A DNA stretch of 64,000 bases from Ctena decussata (GCA_963989385.1 OZ022498.1:2921501-2985500); one strand, 5' to 3'; positions 49,201-60,750 are shown, counted from the stretch's first letter. Made by a program: numbers and translations. The notes: a model not told the origin generated them from the sequence alone.

Positions 49201-50178
49201 AATTATGCAACGTTTGACATTCCATAATACATTGAACATTCTAATGCACTTACGTATGTAACGCGACGTGTGATCGGATACCATCAGTAGTGTCGGAAAC
49301 CCGACATCATTACGTAACGTCGCTTCTTATTGGCTGACGTCTGGTTTTACGTCGCTGAAAGCGTCTGCTGTGGGTGCAAAGTAGCATACTTTTAAAGGCG
49401 AACATGTGAAAAGAGCATTAGAATGGGGATAACTGTATTGAAAAGTGTCATTTGGGGAAGTAAATCGTCGGTTTTGTGGTCGCAAATTGCGTTTAACGGC
49501 TCCGCTGACGCGTCGCCATAAAACGAAATTTCCAACCATAAAACCGACCATTTTCATCCCCAAATTACAATTTTGAGTACAGTTATCCCCTAAATCATAC
49601 AACTGTTTTTACATCAAGAATTACATGTGTTGTTGCGCCACTTCAGTAAGGAAAGGATACACTTGGCCCCACCTGGATTACTCCATGACAGAGAAGGGGT
49701 AGAGTGTTGGGGTCAACTTTGGCCTTATAGGATTTAAGACTGCAATCTCAGAATATTCCCCTATTTTGCAAATTATGCTACCCACAGAGCAGCACTGCAG
49801 TATTTTTAGCCCACAGTGGGAACTTCTCTAATTTGAACTTGTACCGTAAACTCCAGGCAGATTGTCTGGTCAATTAAAGGACATTCATCGTCACTTCTGT
49901 CAGCAATCATGAGACATAAAGCTGACATTTAATGTCAGCTCCAAGATCAAATCACTATGTTCCCACGGTAAAAATAAACACTTCTCGGTGCTCGACACCC
50001 TAACGTTGGGCACATCTATGTCCCGATTCCATAGATCGAATTCCCGGCGTCTATGAATAACCAAAAATATTCTGCAAAGGCTAGAAATACTGTTCAAAGA
50101 TTACCTCCCTCGACCGTGGCAGTATTAAATCTTACAGCATACCCCGTATGCTACAACTGTAACAACAGCATTTACAAT
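49201..50178. other. No gene recognised (gene B intron)
   Basis: Noncoding; the frames at 49327-49602 and 49900-50097 have no domain. Confidence 0.35.
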
Positions 50179-50397
50179 AGGGTCGAGTCGGGTAACTTCG
50201 GACAGCGGGTAAATTCGGACATAAAATTGCAAACAGTGAAAATCTAGATGAGACGGCTCATAATTAGCCGTCTCATCAGGATTTTCACTGCTTGCCCAGT
50301 TGATTATGTTTTAATTACAAACATCTGATATATAAAGGCAAACAACTGATATATAAAGGTAAAATGTCACTGTCCGAATTCACCTGACTTGACCCTA
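50179..50397. mobile_element. MITE M3 copy
   Basis: AGGGTCGAGTCGGGTAAC to ACTTGACCCTA, centre GAGACGGCTCATAATTAGCC. It carries an extra copy of ACTGATATATAAAGG in the right arm. Confidence 0.8.
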
Positions 50398-50734
50398 CAC
50401 TTTTGCGACACAGCGCAACAGAGAACTGTGTTTCGGCAGATCTGAATTTGTCACTTAAGTAAGACCCCGGTTACAAAGGCTGACAAACTACAACAACAAT
50501 ACACATTTGTCAATCACAACCAACTGCTTTTGTGTCATCGATGCCACTAGTTGCTGATTGGCTGACCTATTCCGTTTCGCAACAGCATCGTTTCGTACAA
50601 AGACAGACTGTTGCTGTGCATGTAGAACAAGATGGCAACGTTATTACTAACATAGCCGGGTCGTTTCACTACATGCCCCCATAGCCTATTGGGGTGGGTT
50701 GCGGGGAACAATAAAGTCATAGCTAAGGGGGTGC

Positions 50735-51300
50735 TGCTGAATAAACTTTGGAACCATATTTATCGTCAAACCAAATATGAACCAAACCCATCATATGGTT
50801 TTGCAATTAGAGATTTAAAAGCTTTAACATAAAACTCAGGCTAAAACTTGTTTGTGAAATTGATCTTTCAGCCATCGATCGGCATCAATAGGGGTAAAGC
50901 TGAATAAAACTCTGACTATATCCTTCATCATACCGAATATGAACCGAATCAATCATATAGTTTTGAAAATATGAGCTCTAACAAAACTTAAACACGAGAT
51001 TTCAAAGTCTGGGACCTTGACCTTAAGTTCATGGGATGGGCATATTATCACTTAGTAACCTTTGTGACTTTGAACCTATATCCGTTATAATGCAAAATTT
51101 GACCCGTATCCACCATTTGGTTTGGAAAATATAAGCTCTTAAAGAATCTTAATTTTATCATCATGCAAAAATGAACCAAATTCATCATATGGTTTGGTAA
51201 ATATAAGCTCTTCAAAAACCTAAACGTAAATATGGACGCCGACTCAAAAGCCGACGCTGACGTCAATGTCAACGCCGTCGCGGGGGGTAGTGCAATAACG
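50735..51300. repeat. Diverged tandem repeat ending in a GACGCCGAC motif block
   Basis: CCAAATATGAACCAAACCCATCATATGG-type text recurs at 50780, 50935, 51110 and 51175, with AAATATAAGCTCT following. The block ends ACGCCGACTCAAAAGCCG...GTCAACGCCGTCGC. A related end (GACGCGGACGCGGACC...GACGCCGGG) is at 61445-61480. Repeat translation explains the small frames. Confidence 0.6.
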
Positions 51301-51456
51301 CAATTTCGCCCAGGCAAGATTAAAATGGACTTTTTTTCAGAGACCGAAAATTTCCTGTTAGTATTTTTCAAAATCACTGATAAAGCATCTTTTAAATGCG
51401 CAAGTCTACATATTGATGTCAAAAAGTTTAAGTTTTGCTTTCCAAGAAAGCTGCAC

Positions 51457-51674
51457 TAGGGGAGAGTCTGGTAACTTCGGACATGCGGTAAATTCGGACA
51501 GTGACATTGTTTCCTTTATATGTCAGTTGTTTGGAACTAAAACAAAAATAACTGGACAAACAGTGAAAATCCTGATGAGACGGCTCATTGTGAGCCATCT
51601 CATCTAGATTTTCACTGTTTGTCATGATATGTCCGAATTTACCCGCCTGTCCGAAGTTACCCGACTCTCCCCTA
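51457..51674. mobile_element. MITE M3 copy, variant
   Basis: TAGGGGAGAGTCTGGTAAC to GTTACCCGACTCTCCCCTA. The arms extend further than in the other copies; centre GAGACGGCTCATTGTGAGCC. Confidence 0.8.
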
Positions 51675-51877
51675 CTGTCTTGAAAAGCTTACTCCTTTGA
51701 ATTGATACTGTCATAGGTCCTTTAGGAAAGGGACAAGTGTTACAACTTATGACGTTTCCACTTAAGATGGCGCTTCAACAGGAAGTGATGTCATGATTCG
51801 GGGAGGTTTTTTGCTTTCGGGGATTTCTCATACACCTTCTGCTGTGCACATTGCTGTGCACAATATTTCCCACCAAC

Positions 51878-52015
51878 CTTCTTCGCAGGGGATTTCACAG
51901 ACTTCCGTGTCCTTGACAATTTTGGAACAGTAGGATGCGCAGCAGCGTCCGAAGCGTGTTCTGGTACCTGTTCCACACGTGACACTGCAGGGGCTCCAGC
52001 TGGCGTAAAAGGTAG
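51878..52015 (-). CDS. Gene B exon: thrombospondin type-1 repeat (first visible)
   Basis: 46 codons on the minus strand from acceptor CTTCCCCGCAG to donor GAAG|GTTGGT, phase 1-1. It encodes ASWSPCSVTCGTGTRTRFGR, then CCASYC and CEIPCEEG; WSPCSVTCGTGTRTR is a clear TSP1 core. It lacks the first tryptophan pair, as does gene A's first visible exon (26278). The ATG-started frame 51791-51985 on the same strand is a different, shadow frame. No exon further 5' was recognised between here and 64000. Confidence 0.85.
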
Positions 52016-52043
52016 CTGCGGGGAAGATTATGTAAAGGTCATT

Positions 52044-52235
52044 GAGCTGCGATACGATAAAAGCAATACAGTACCATGTGCGCGACGCGAAGACTCTGAG
52101 TCTTTGCTTTAAGCTTTAGTCTAAGCTACCTCCGTGCCGACAGCGAAGACTCTGATAAGACTGGGCGGATGCCCAGGCTGTTCTGAGTCTTCGCTGTGCA
52201 CCATGCCACTTTGTTGGTGTTATCGTGTCGCAGCT
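52044..52235. mobile_element. MITE M1, shortened copy just upstream of a gene B exon
   Basis: GAGCTGCGATACGATAAAAG to GTGTCGCAGCTC; ~40 bp of the left arm is missing. It ends 28 bp from the acceptor of the exon at 52015, close enough to overlap branch-point sequence. Confidence 0.8.
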
Positions 52236-53440
52236 CGACTATGAATTTAAAGTCTCCATAGTCCAGAGTGGATGATAACGTGTTTTCTTGCGTCATTTTC
52301 TTACGTCATTCTGAACGACGATGCCCCTTGGTATTCTTCACGTTTTAGATTATAACGTCTTTGTTTCTGTAGACATTTTTTGAAAATGCAGCGCAGTGAA
52401 TGTGTATTTATGAGGACTTCCAGACGATATTCGCGATTTTATCGTCGTTTTATAGGTTTTTTTTTAATTTAATCGCCCCCCCCCCCCCTATCCTTACACA
52501 CACAACATTTGAAACCGAAAGTAGGCTGTGGCACGTGAATTATGTTGTGGCTCCAAAACTGGGGGAGGTTTAAACACGAAAACAAGTAAACTCTCAGTAA
52601 AAACAAGAATATCAGTTTAAAGTACTTACGAGCACGCATTCACTGCACTATATTCTTTAAGATTGCATTCGGCAAAAAGAAGTCATTTTGAGAAATACTA
52701 ACTACGAAACAGTCGTTGTACTGGAATTCCCACTATTTTCTGTGACGTGAAAACGACGTGATCATCCACCGTGTAGTCCTATCAGTGGTAAAAACGTCTA
52801 ATCTCAAATCATTGAAAACAGCGGCTCAACTTTCACATTTGGTAATAATATGCGGATTGGTTTTAACTGTAGTTTATTTGTATAAACGCATATTACAAAA
52901 CAGAAATAAGAGAAATTACAATATCATCTATGTTATACAATCGGGATTCAGAAGGAAGACTTTAGTCTAAAATTTAGACTTATACAAGTCTGTATCCCAT
53001 TGTATCAATCTAAGGCACTCTAATAAAATGTGATTTGAATATCAAATTCAAACTACAATACCTTACTACATTGGCTATACATTTCAGTAAGAAAAAGAAG
53101 ACAGCTAATACCCAATGGCAGGATTCTCGATTACCGAGAATCCTGTCATTCGGTTCCAAACTCTTATTCACCAAAATTCATAACCTCAAACTAAATATCT
53201 AAATGTTTCTAGAAGAGATCAAAGTGTTATGCATTGTTGGTTTATCTAAAGTACGAGCTCCAGGGAAGTACAATCCAGTAGTATACATTGTTGCTAAATG
53301 AGCCAAATTTTCAAACATAGTCGTCAAGTTTTACACAGTTTCATATGTTAATAATGAAGCTTACATAATGAATATTTTCCTTCAGTAATAGGGATAATTA
53401 TAGCAAAATTTAGTACTTAGTAATAAAGTATTACATCATT
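52236..53440. other. No gene recognised
   Basis: A C run at 52481 and a short hairpin at 53120-53150 (AGGATTCTCGATTACCGAGAATCCT). 52750-52840 is a repeat also seen in inverse at 58850-58905. Confidence 0.4.
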
Positions 53441-53467
53441 TCAAAACGTTTCGATTTTAAGATATAC

Positions 53468-54285
53468 TCATGAACGGCTAAAAATATATGTTTGTTTTTT
53501 TGTATCTGAAAGCACGTGGTTACCATAAAGAAGAATATTGAGTGTAGGCTGGCAAATTTGATTAACTTTATCCATGAGTTCCTGTCTTAAATCATTGAAT
53601 TGATCACATACAAATAAATAATGATCAGTATTTTCCACGGCACCGCAAACACAGAGTGGGTTATCAATAATATTTTTAGAAAAGAGATCTTGGTGCAAAG
53701 AGCTACAATTGGTCCTCAATCTAGCATGGTATATTTGACCAAGTCTTTTTCCTTCGAAGTAAAATTTAGGCGGTAAAGTAATATTTTTATTTAGCTCGTG
53801 TTTAAATGCTAAATTACTAGGTAGGTTTCGAGTTTGCTCTGGGAGGTCGTTCCACTCACACAGAGCAGATGGCAAAAGGAATTATAATATTGCTGAGAAT
53901 TCGCATGTAAAATGTTCAAATTCGTTGAGTTACGTAGCTGATAAGTTGTGGTGCTTCCAACAGTTGGAGGCACGAGAGATGCCAAATATTCAGGAGATAT
54001 ATCATTTTGCATTTTATATAACATTATCAATTTATGCTTTTTCCGTCTAGATGAGAGTGGTTCCCAACCAGTTTCTAATAATAAGGAATCGATTGATACT
54101 ATTTTGGTGGCCCCCGTTACAATACGAGCAGCCTCATTTTGTATTTTTTCCAAGTCATCAACTTCATATTGCGAGCAGTTGTCTCATACAATGTCAGCAT
54201 ACTCAAGTAATGGGCGTACAAAAGATATATCAATTATTTCAAGAGATCTTCTGCCAAGTCGAAACTTTAATTTTCTCATTATGCG
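53468..54285 (-). pseudogene. Decayed LINE 3' coding end (non-LTR reverse transcriptase C-terminus)
   Basis: In minus sense the order is RKLKFRLGRRSLEIIDISF, PLLEYADIV, then a TGA where LINEs usually have Trp, EKIQNEAARIVTGATK, LETGWEPLSSRRKKHKL, a frameshift near 53870, ALCEWNDLPEQTR and a C-terminal cysteine-histidine motif CVCGAVENTDHYLFVC. These are the thumb and C-terminal regions of Jockey/CR1-like LINEs. One nonsense codon and one frameshift make it inactive. The palm domain is absent. Confidence 0.85.
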
Positions 54286-54790
54286 GGTTGACGTGCAAAT
54301 GTTGAGTCATATAACTGGCAAAAAAGAGGGAAAATTTGTTGAAAAATAACAAATCGCTCCACAAAATACAATTTCCTGTCTAGCAATGCTACATAAACAC
54401 AGGCGGGATAGTGATGGGGGCCTACTTGTACCTTATTTTATAACCATTTTATCAACTTAATGAAATCGAAAGTAGGTCATTTTAGTTGCCAATTAAAATG
54501 ACCCAAATAAGTTTTCAAACCCGTTTTATGTGAAACCCAAGTATGTTTATACCTATTTAAAGCTGGCTAATCACGGTCATTTACAATGTTGGACGGCCAC
54601 ACGGCGCCAAGTGTGTGCAACTATGGTTACGTACCGTTGAGCCACTTGGGTAACGTCGATACGAGAAGTGAACAGAACAGAACAGTCATTTACAATGACG
54701 AAATTATAGCGAGCAGCTCGCAGACTTACGTCATGATAAAATTTCTATGCTGATAGAGTGATAGAGCAATGGGGTCTTTAAGGTGTACTG
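54286..54790 (+). repeat. Repeat R4, direct copy
   Basis: Runs from GACGTGCAAATGTTGAGTC through ATAACTGGCAAAAAAGAGG, CACAGGCGGGATAGTG, GAAATCGAAAGTAGGTCATT and GGCTAATCACGGTCATTTAC. The inverted partner is at 58430-58830. A 50-80-bp insert with ACGTACCGTTGAGCCACTTG is unique to this copy. Confidence 0.7.
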
Positions 54791-55274
54791 GCTATAGACC
54801 AGAATATGCCGCGTACCAGTGGCGGCCATTTTCGTTTCGCATGTGCAATTGCGTATGATTTCGAACAATTTGTGAGCAAACAAAATATTTCCACAAGTCA
54901 GGCATTCAGAAATCTAAATGTTGCAAAAACATAGAGAAGTCATCTAGTTTTGGAAAGGTCTAAGCATTTTATGCAGATTTTTGTAGTTACCACGAATCAG
55001 TGATTATCACCACCTAAAGGTGTACAGGTAAAACTCCATTTTTTTCTGCCAATTTTTCAACAAAAGAAGGCGACTATTTTTATTTCTTTTTTTGCCATCT
55101 AAGAGGAAGAAACTCAGCGCCAAAAGCTTGCTAACGGCAAGTCGAACAGACTAGATCAAAAGGCTTAACGAGCACAATAAGGCAACATTGCACATTATGC
55201 TTCTAATTTGTCAAAAATGATTTAACTTGGTCTTTAAAAATGGAATTATTTCTCAATCCTGGACAAAAGATGGT
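54791..55274. other. No feature recognised
   Basis: Noncoding, no repeat identified apart from CACCACCTAAAGGTG at 55010. Confidence 0.35.
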
Positions 55275-55480
55275 TGGGTCGAGTCGGGTAGCTTCGGACA
55301 GAGGGTAAATTCGATCATACCATTGCAAACAATGAAAATCGAAATGAGACGGCTTATAATGAGCCGTCTCATCAGGATTTTCACTGTTTGCCCATTTATT
55401 TTTGTTTTAATTCCAAACAACTGACATATAAAGGAAACAATGTCACTGTCCGAATTTACCTGCTGTCCGAATTTACCCTA
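55275..55480. mobile_element. MITE M3 copy, inserted beside a LINE fragment
   Basis: GGGTCGAGTCGGGTAGC to GAATTTACCCTA, centre GAGACGGCTTATAATGAGCC. Confidence 0.75.
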
Positions 55481-55494
55481 TTACCGATTTACAT

Positions 55495-56010
55495 GAACAA
55501 AGGGTCACATGAGATTGCCGAAAACTACCGCCCTTTAACTTGGCTAAGTTACCTAGGCAAGCGTATTTACTGCAGCGCACAATTCAAGATTACAAGACTT
55601 TGGTAGAGAATATGACCTAATTAAAGGAAATCAAATAGGATTTCGAAACAGATACTTCACTTTCGACAAAATATTTGTACTTCAAACGCTTCTTTCAATT
55701 CTACTGAAACAAAAAGACAGTGTACAGTGCTTTTATAGACTTCGAAAAGGCATTCGACACTGTATGGCGCTTCGGCCAGTATGGAAAAGACTGATGGACT
55801 TATATGGGGAGAAAATGTTTAATAGTGATCTTTTATCTATATCAAAACATTAAATTATGCATTTTGGTTAATGGTGAAAGTTTGAATTTCTTTCCCGGAA
55901 CCTCCGGTGTCCGGCAGGGCGAAAACTTATGTCACTTTCTATTTTCAATCTATTTTAACCACTTCGAGCGCGTTCTTAGATCAAAATGAGTTAACGGAAT
56001 CGATTGCACT
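55495..56010 (+). pseudogene. Decayed LINE reverse-transcriptase palm fragment
   Basis: Across several frames one can read IAENYRPLTWLSYLGK, then DFEKAFDTVW (the D of RT motif A) near 55737, LVNGESLNFFPGTSGVRQGE and LFSIYFNHFE (55868-55970). This matches RT motifs up to the GxRQG block. At least three frameshifts and stops separate them, and the YADD region is missing. A Jockey/CR1-like origin is likely. Confidence 0.8.
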
Positions 56011-56269
56011 TCCGATAGTCTACGTCTCTTATAATTCTATATTGAATGGCTTGGTGTACTTGTATTTTGTAATATGTATATATGCACAGTATGTGATTTT
56101 GTACACCAGGATGAGACTCTAATAAACTAATAAGCTATATACATGTAAACTAAGAGGCTAAAGAAAGTATACACTTTTTGAACGCATATATTTTTACTCG
56201 TTTCTCACGGCTAAGGTGTGAAATTTTGTATGAGATTTTTTACTCAAGCTACTTCGATGTGGTATAAAG

Positions 56270-57215
56270 TAATTACTGTCTTATTGAAGCGCATGACTAG
56301 CGATACCGAATGTACATGTCGGTTTTGCACGTTTTCCACATGGAGCAAAATGGACAATACGAGTTTGCTGTAAAGCTGTATCTAAAATTTGGATTTTTTT
56401 CTGATCAAACCACAACGTTTTCGTTTCATTTGCTCGATGACAAAGCTCCGAAATCATACTCCCATAGGAAACGATAGTCAGGGGCAGAAAGAAAGTATAC
56501 ACTTCATTGCCAATCAGTCGTGACTCTAGTGTATTTTATTTCGCCAGTCACGAAACGCTTTGAGCGGTCAGCCTGTAACGACTTCTGTCTGCACTAAAAG
56601 CATTGTCGTCATGAAAATGAGACGCATACAGTCTGGCTTGTTCAGAAAAGCAAACGAAAATTTAAATAGTGATTTTTACAGCAAAGTCGTACTGTTTAAT
56701 ACGATGCATGTGCAAAAAGGGCAAAACCAACATGTTCAATTGTGTCGCTAGTCAAGCAGGTAATTTTGGTAATCTTACTATACCAAATTATTGTACTTTG
56801 AGAGAAGATACATCATGCGGAATTGCAGATTTTAACAGCGAACAATAAGAAAAATATGGCCATTCAATGAATATATACTTTCTTTAAACTCTGCGTGGCT
56901 ACTTTCCGCTTGCCACAGAGAGCTTTTTATCATATTAATGAAAAGCAAACATTTTGGTTTGTTTAGAATGACAACCGAAAATTTCAAATTCAGATCAACA
57001 GCAAAATCGCTATGTGCATGTTGCTGCACGTGGAAAATGTGCAAAAGAGGGTTGTGCGTACATTGTCGCTAGACAAGCGTTTCAAATTGGTAATTTTACT
57101 ACACCACACTGATCGACCTTAAATAAAAGTAAACCATGCGGAATTTCAGACTTGAGCTGTAAAAAAAATAAGTAAAATATGGGCATTCAAAAATATCGGC
57201 ATAAATTTGAAATAA
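56270..57215. repeat. Three diverged copies of a ~250-330-bp repeat, one inverted
   Basis: TGTGCAAAAAGGGCAAAACC...TTGTGTCGCTAGTCAAGC...CATGCGGAATTGCAG (56708-56828) parallels GTGCAAAAGAGGGTTGTGCG...TTGTCGCTAGACAAGC...CATGCGGAATTTCAG (57040-57147). GCATGACTAGCGATACCG...GCACGTTTTCCACATGG at 56290-56345 is the inverted form. Frames here are repeat translations. Confidence 0.5.
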
Positions 57216-57224
57216 TTCTATTAA

Positions 57225-57990
57225 AGGACCAGTCTGACCAAATCTGACCAAAATCCATTAATGCTTTTTTGAGATATCAGCATTTCAGAAAAAAAATCGG
57301 TCTTGTAAACGATTAGTAGGTCACTGTGCCTAATCCCGCTATAGATTTTTATTTTATTTTTACAACTTTTAAGTCCAAGGTCCCACTTATGTTCTATGCA
57401 AACTTTCAGCCTAATATTCTCAATGGCTATCAATTGATATACTCAACTCAAGAAGTTGGTTTTGTTGTTTTTGCTATTTTAAGTAATGGTGGCCAGCTTG
57501 GATTCGCGACCTGACCCAATTTTATAATTCTAAACCCCTGCAGTCTGGTCATGCTTCATGTGAAATTTGTGACCCATGGGTTCAGTGGTTTTAGAGAAGA
57601 AATTGTTTGAAGTTGTTTGAATGAGTTATTTTTAGACATTTACTACACTCGTTAACAGAAAATAGGTCACTGCAACAAAACTCCACTACAGAGTTTTATT
57701 ATTATTATTTTTAATTTTGAGTACCAATGTTCCACTGATGTTTCCTGCTAAACTTCAGACAAATATACCAAGTGGTTCTGGAGAAGATGACGAATTTGTT
57801 GTTTTTTGCTATTTTAGTAACGGCGGCGCCTTGGATATACGACCTAATCAAATTTTACAACTCTGAGACCCTGGTGTCAGGTCAAACTCAGTGTGAAATT
57901 TGAGAACCATTGGTCCAGTGGCTTTATAGAAGAAGATAATTGAATAACTGGTTTTCAATTGTTGACGGACGACGAACGATGCACGCCGAA
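57225..57990. repeat. Diverged tandem repeat, about 300-bp unit
   Basis: CCAAGGTCCCACTTATGTTC...AAACTTTCAGCC (57375), CCAATGTTCCACTGATGTTTCC...AAACTTCAGACAAA (57722) and the reverse-style GTCAAACTCAGTGTGAAATTTGAG (57878) mark units of a bivalve-style dispersed repeat. It ends in GACGGACGACGAACGATGCACGC. Confidence 0.45.
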
Positions 57991-58034
57991 CGCCGAACGC
58001 TTTGTTATGTAGTTCACTATTGCCCCTTGGGCCT

Positions 58035-58253
58035 GGGGCCGTATTCATAAAACTACTTAAGTGGTTGCTATGCTGTTGCTAAGGCTAAATTTCTTTGAAG
58101 GACATTCCCTACAACTATGAAATTTGCTCTGGAGGAACAGACAAAGACTGTTCCTCCAGAGCAAATTTCATTGTTGTAGAAAATCTCCTTTATAGAAATT
58201 TAGCCTTAGCAACAGCATAGCAACGACTTAAGTAGTTTTATGAATACGGCCCC
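58035..58253. mobile_element. MITE M2, full copy
   Basis: GGGGCCGTATTCATAAAAC to TTATGAATACGGCCCC with the GGAACAGACAAAGACTGTTCC tip. The flanks CCT and AGG extend the palindrome outward. Confidence 0.9.
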
Positions 58254-58429
58254 AGGTGATTAATCAACACAAACTAGAAGTGCCAGAGGATCTGACTACA
58301 GCCCCGCTGTGCTGCTTTAGTAATGTTCTGTCATGTAGAAAGAGCAATAGATGAATTATTGAATCCAACTAGCCAGCAGACAGACCCTGAGAAAATTAGA
58401 AAAGGGAAGAATAAGAACCAGGGGTCGTA

Positions 58430-58830
58430 TTTATAAAGCCACTTAAAGGCCCCATTGCTCTATCAGCATGAAAAATTTTAACATGAGGTATCGCTGCATG
58501 CTTCTCGCTATTGTTTCGTCATTGTAAATGACCGTGATTGGCCAGCTTTAAACAAATACAACATACTTGAGTTTCCCGTAAAAATGGTTTGAAAACTTAT
58601 TTGGGTCATTTTAGTTGGCAACTAAAATGACCTACTTTCGATTTCAATAAGTTGAATAAAATGGTAAAAATACAATGTACAAGCGTGGAGCCCCAGTCAC
58701 TATCCCGCCTATGTTTAAATAGCATAGTTAGACAGGAAACCAGACCAGGAAATTGAATTGTTATTTTTCAAAAACTTTCTCTTCTTTTTGCCAGTGATAT
58801 AACTCAATAGATGCACGTCAGCCCATATTT
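58430..58830 (-). repeat. Repeat R4, inverted copy
   Basis: CATTGTAAATGACCGTGATTGG, AATGACCTACTTTCGATTTC, CACTATCCCGCCTATG and TTTGCCAGTGATATAACTC are the reverse complement, in order, of the words in 54286-54790. Confidence 0.7.
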
Positions 58831-58910
58831 TATTACCAAACGCGAATGTTGAACCGCATTTTACAATGATTTGAAATCAGACGTTTTTACCACTAATAGG
58901 ACTATGGATA

Positions 58911-59022
58911 CTTTAAGTGGTTGTTATGCTGTTGCTAAGGCTAAATTTTTATAAAGGAGATTCCCTACAACAATGAAATTTGCTCTGGAGGAACAGTCTT
59001 TTTCAGACTGTTCCTCCAGAGC
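58911..59022. mobile_element. MITE M2, left half plus tip
   Basis: CTTTAAGTGGTTGTTATGCTG through GGAACAGTCTTTTTCAGACTG to GGAACAG tip complement TTCCTCCAGAG. The right arm is lost after GAGCTAACC. Confidence 0.85.
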
Positions 59023-59332
59023 TAACCTCCCCATATTTTAATGGAACGATTCAATAAACTGTATATTACATTCGTATGTATTACATTAAAAGAATATTTC
59101 AATCTGTTCGTATGTTTTCAAGAGTCCTTCCGAGAGCCTGTACACAATAGCGCGAAAGAATACACGAAAAATTGAAATGTTTTGATCGCCATTTTGTTTT
59201 CTGAAAGGGCCAATGTTTGACAAAATGAAAACAATTTTTCAGCCTATGGAATCTGCATAATGCCTTTACAGTCATTGTCTGCATGGCTACTGGTACCTAT
59301 TGAGCAGAATTAGAATAGTTTATTATTTCCAT

Positions 59333-59607
59333 AGCTGGTCAAGAAACGGAAACTAAGGTGGTTTGGCCACGTCTCAAGGTCTTTTGGTTTAGCAAAGACG
59401 ATTCTGCAGGGCACAGTGAAAGTAAAAAGAAAAAGAGGTAGACAGAAGAAGAGGTGGGAAGACAATATTAAAGAGTGGACAGGGATGGACTTTGCCAGCT
59501 CAACTAGGGCAGCTGAAAACAGGACAAGGTGGAAAAAGGATTGTTTCGAAGTCATCTGTGGTGCCCCAGCGACCTAGTAAAATTATGGGATAGAATAGAA
59601 ATAGAAA
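59333..59607 (+). pseudogene. LINE 3' end, 5'-truncated (same family as 37120)
   Basis: Plus strand reads KKRKLRWFGHVSR-like, then GRQKKRWEDNIKEWTGMDFA and SSTRAAENRTRWKKD. This is the conserved C-terminus of the CFDP2-like LINE, ending in a TTATGGGATAGAATAG tail. Only about 85 codons remain. The minus frame 59310-59555 is its shadow. Confidence 0.85.
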
Positions 59608-59828
59608 ATTGAATAGGGCCCTTTATGGGCATGAACAACACATATCACACATATCACACATATTAACATACAAATGTACATTAAATGAAACAAACATATA
59701 TTGATTAAAAAACGCGTCATAAATGTTAACATCAGATAACCGGCAATTCAAATCATTTTGAAAATCAACAATGCATTGTAAAGACTATAATGACTATATG
59801 ACTAATAAAAGTGACTAAATGTGGCTAC

Positions 59829-60240
59829 TTAGATATATTGTTTTCTTATTTCAAAGCATTTATGTATAAAATAAGCAACCTTCGTGATGATACCTGTATC
59901 ATCTGAAGTCATTAACCATATAAATTTGTTCTGATGGGACAAGTTTTCAAATTTTTTACAAGTCTTAACAACAACATGTGAAAAAAGTTTTTCACGTTCA
60001 CAAGAATACTTAGGGCAATTTATTAAGAAATGAATCTTACGTTCAATTTCATGTGTCTGAGAACATTTACACATTCTATTTTCAGATTTAATATTTTTAT
60101 ACCGCCCCCTTTCTATGGCTAAGACATGTGCGCTAACGCGAAATCGTGAGCTAATCAAGCTGACATTTTTGAAGAATACTTACTGCACGTCGCCGACTTG
60201 ATACATGGTTTATTCACAGTACTGAAAAAGATATACATGC
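59829..60240 (-). pseudogene. LINE C-terminal zinc-binding region fragment
   Basis: In minus sense LISSRFRVSAHVLAIERGRY, then CKCSQTHEIERKIHFLINC (a C-x-C...H...C motif) and NKFIWLMTSDD. This is the C-terminal domain of a non-LTR retrotransposon with a broken upstream frame. It is a different family from 53468 and 59333. The rest of the element is absent. Confidence 0.7.
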
Positions 60241-60439
60241 TTTGATTATAAGAAATGTATAAGAAACGCTGGTCATTACTCTAATTTTTTTTTTAATTTT
60301 TTTTAATGTATCACTTGCATTGCAACTAAACTACTAGAAAGGGATATAAAGAACATGCTAAACTACAAAGAACATTTAGAAAAATGTGCATTTAACACTC
60401 AATCGCCTTATGCCCCTGTTTAGTTTAGTCTCTGTATAA

Positions 60440-60750
60440 TGCTATTTATCATATGACGTCGCTGTTATTCAGTGGATAACGTCGTGTCATAAAAACCGTA
60501 TGGCCACACGGCACACGTGTAATAACACTTTGGTGCGTGCACGTAACGTCATTGACAACGTCCATGCCAACAATGCGTTTTTATATTGAAATAATGTTCA
60601 ATTTGAAGGCGTTGAAATTCCATTTTAAAGGGTTATGTGATTAACAGAATCTTACACTCGTGGTCAGTTCATATGAAATTTACGAAACTCGCCGAAGGCT
60701 CGTTTCATAAATTTTATATGAAATGACCACTCGAGTAAGATCCTCTATAT
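60440..60750. repeat. GACGTC-rich segment and GAATCTTACACTCG hairpin
   Basis: 60655-60745: AGAATCTTACACTCGTGGTC...CATATGAAATTTACGAAACTC and GAGGCTCGTTTCATAAATTT-like right arm...GACCACTCGAGTAAGATCCT. Same design as 44638-44800, and in both places it is preceded by a CATATGACGTCGC word. Confidence 0.6.

Noticed and set aside
51791..51985. Lys/Ala-rich 64-codon minus frame as a gene
   Set aside because: The same strand in another frame encodes the TSP1 exon bounded by proper splice sites.
54051..54305. 84-codon plus-strand frame
   Set aside because: Antisense shadow of the decayed LINE on the minus strand.
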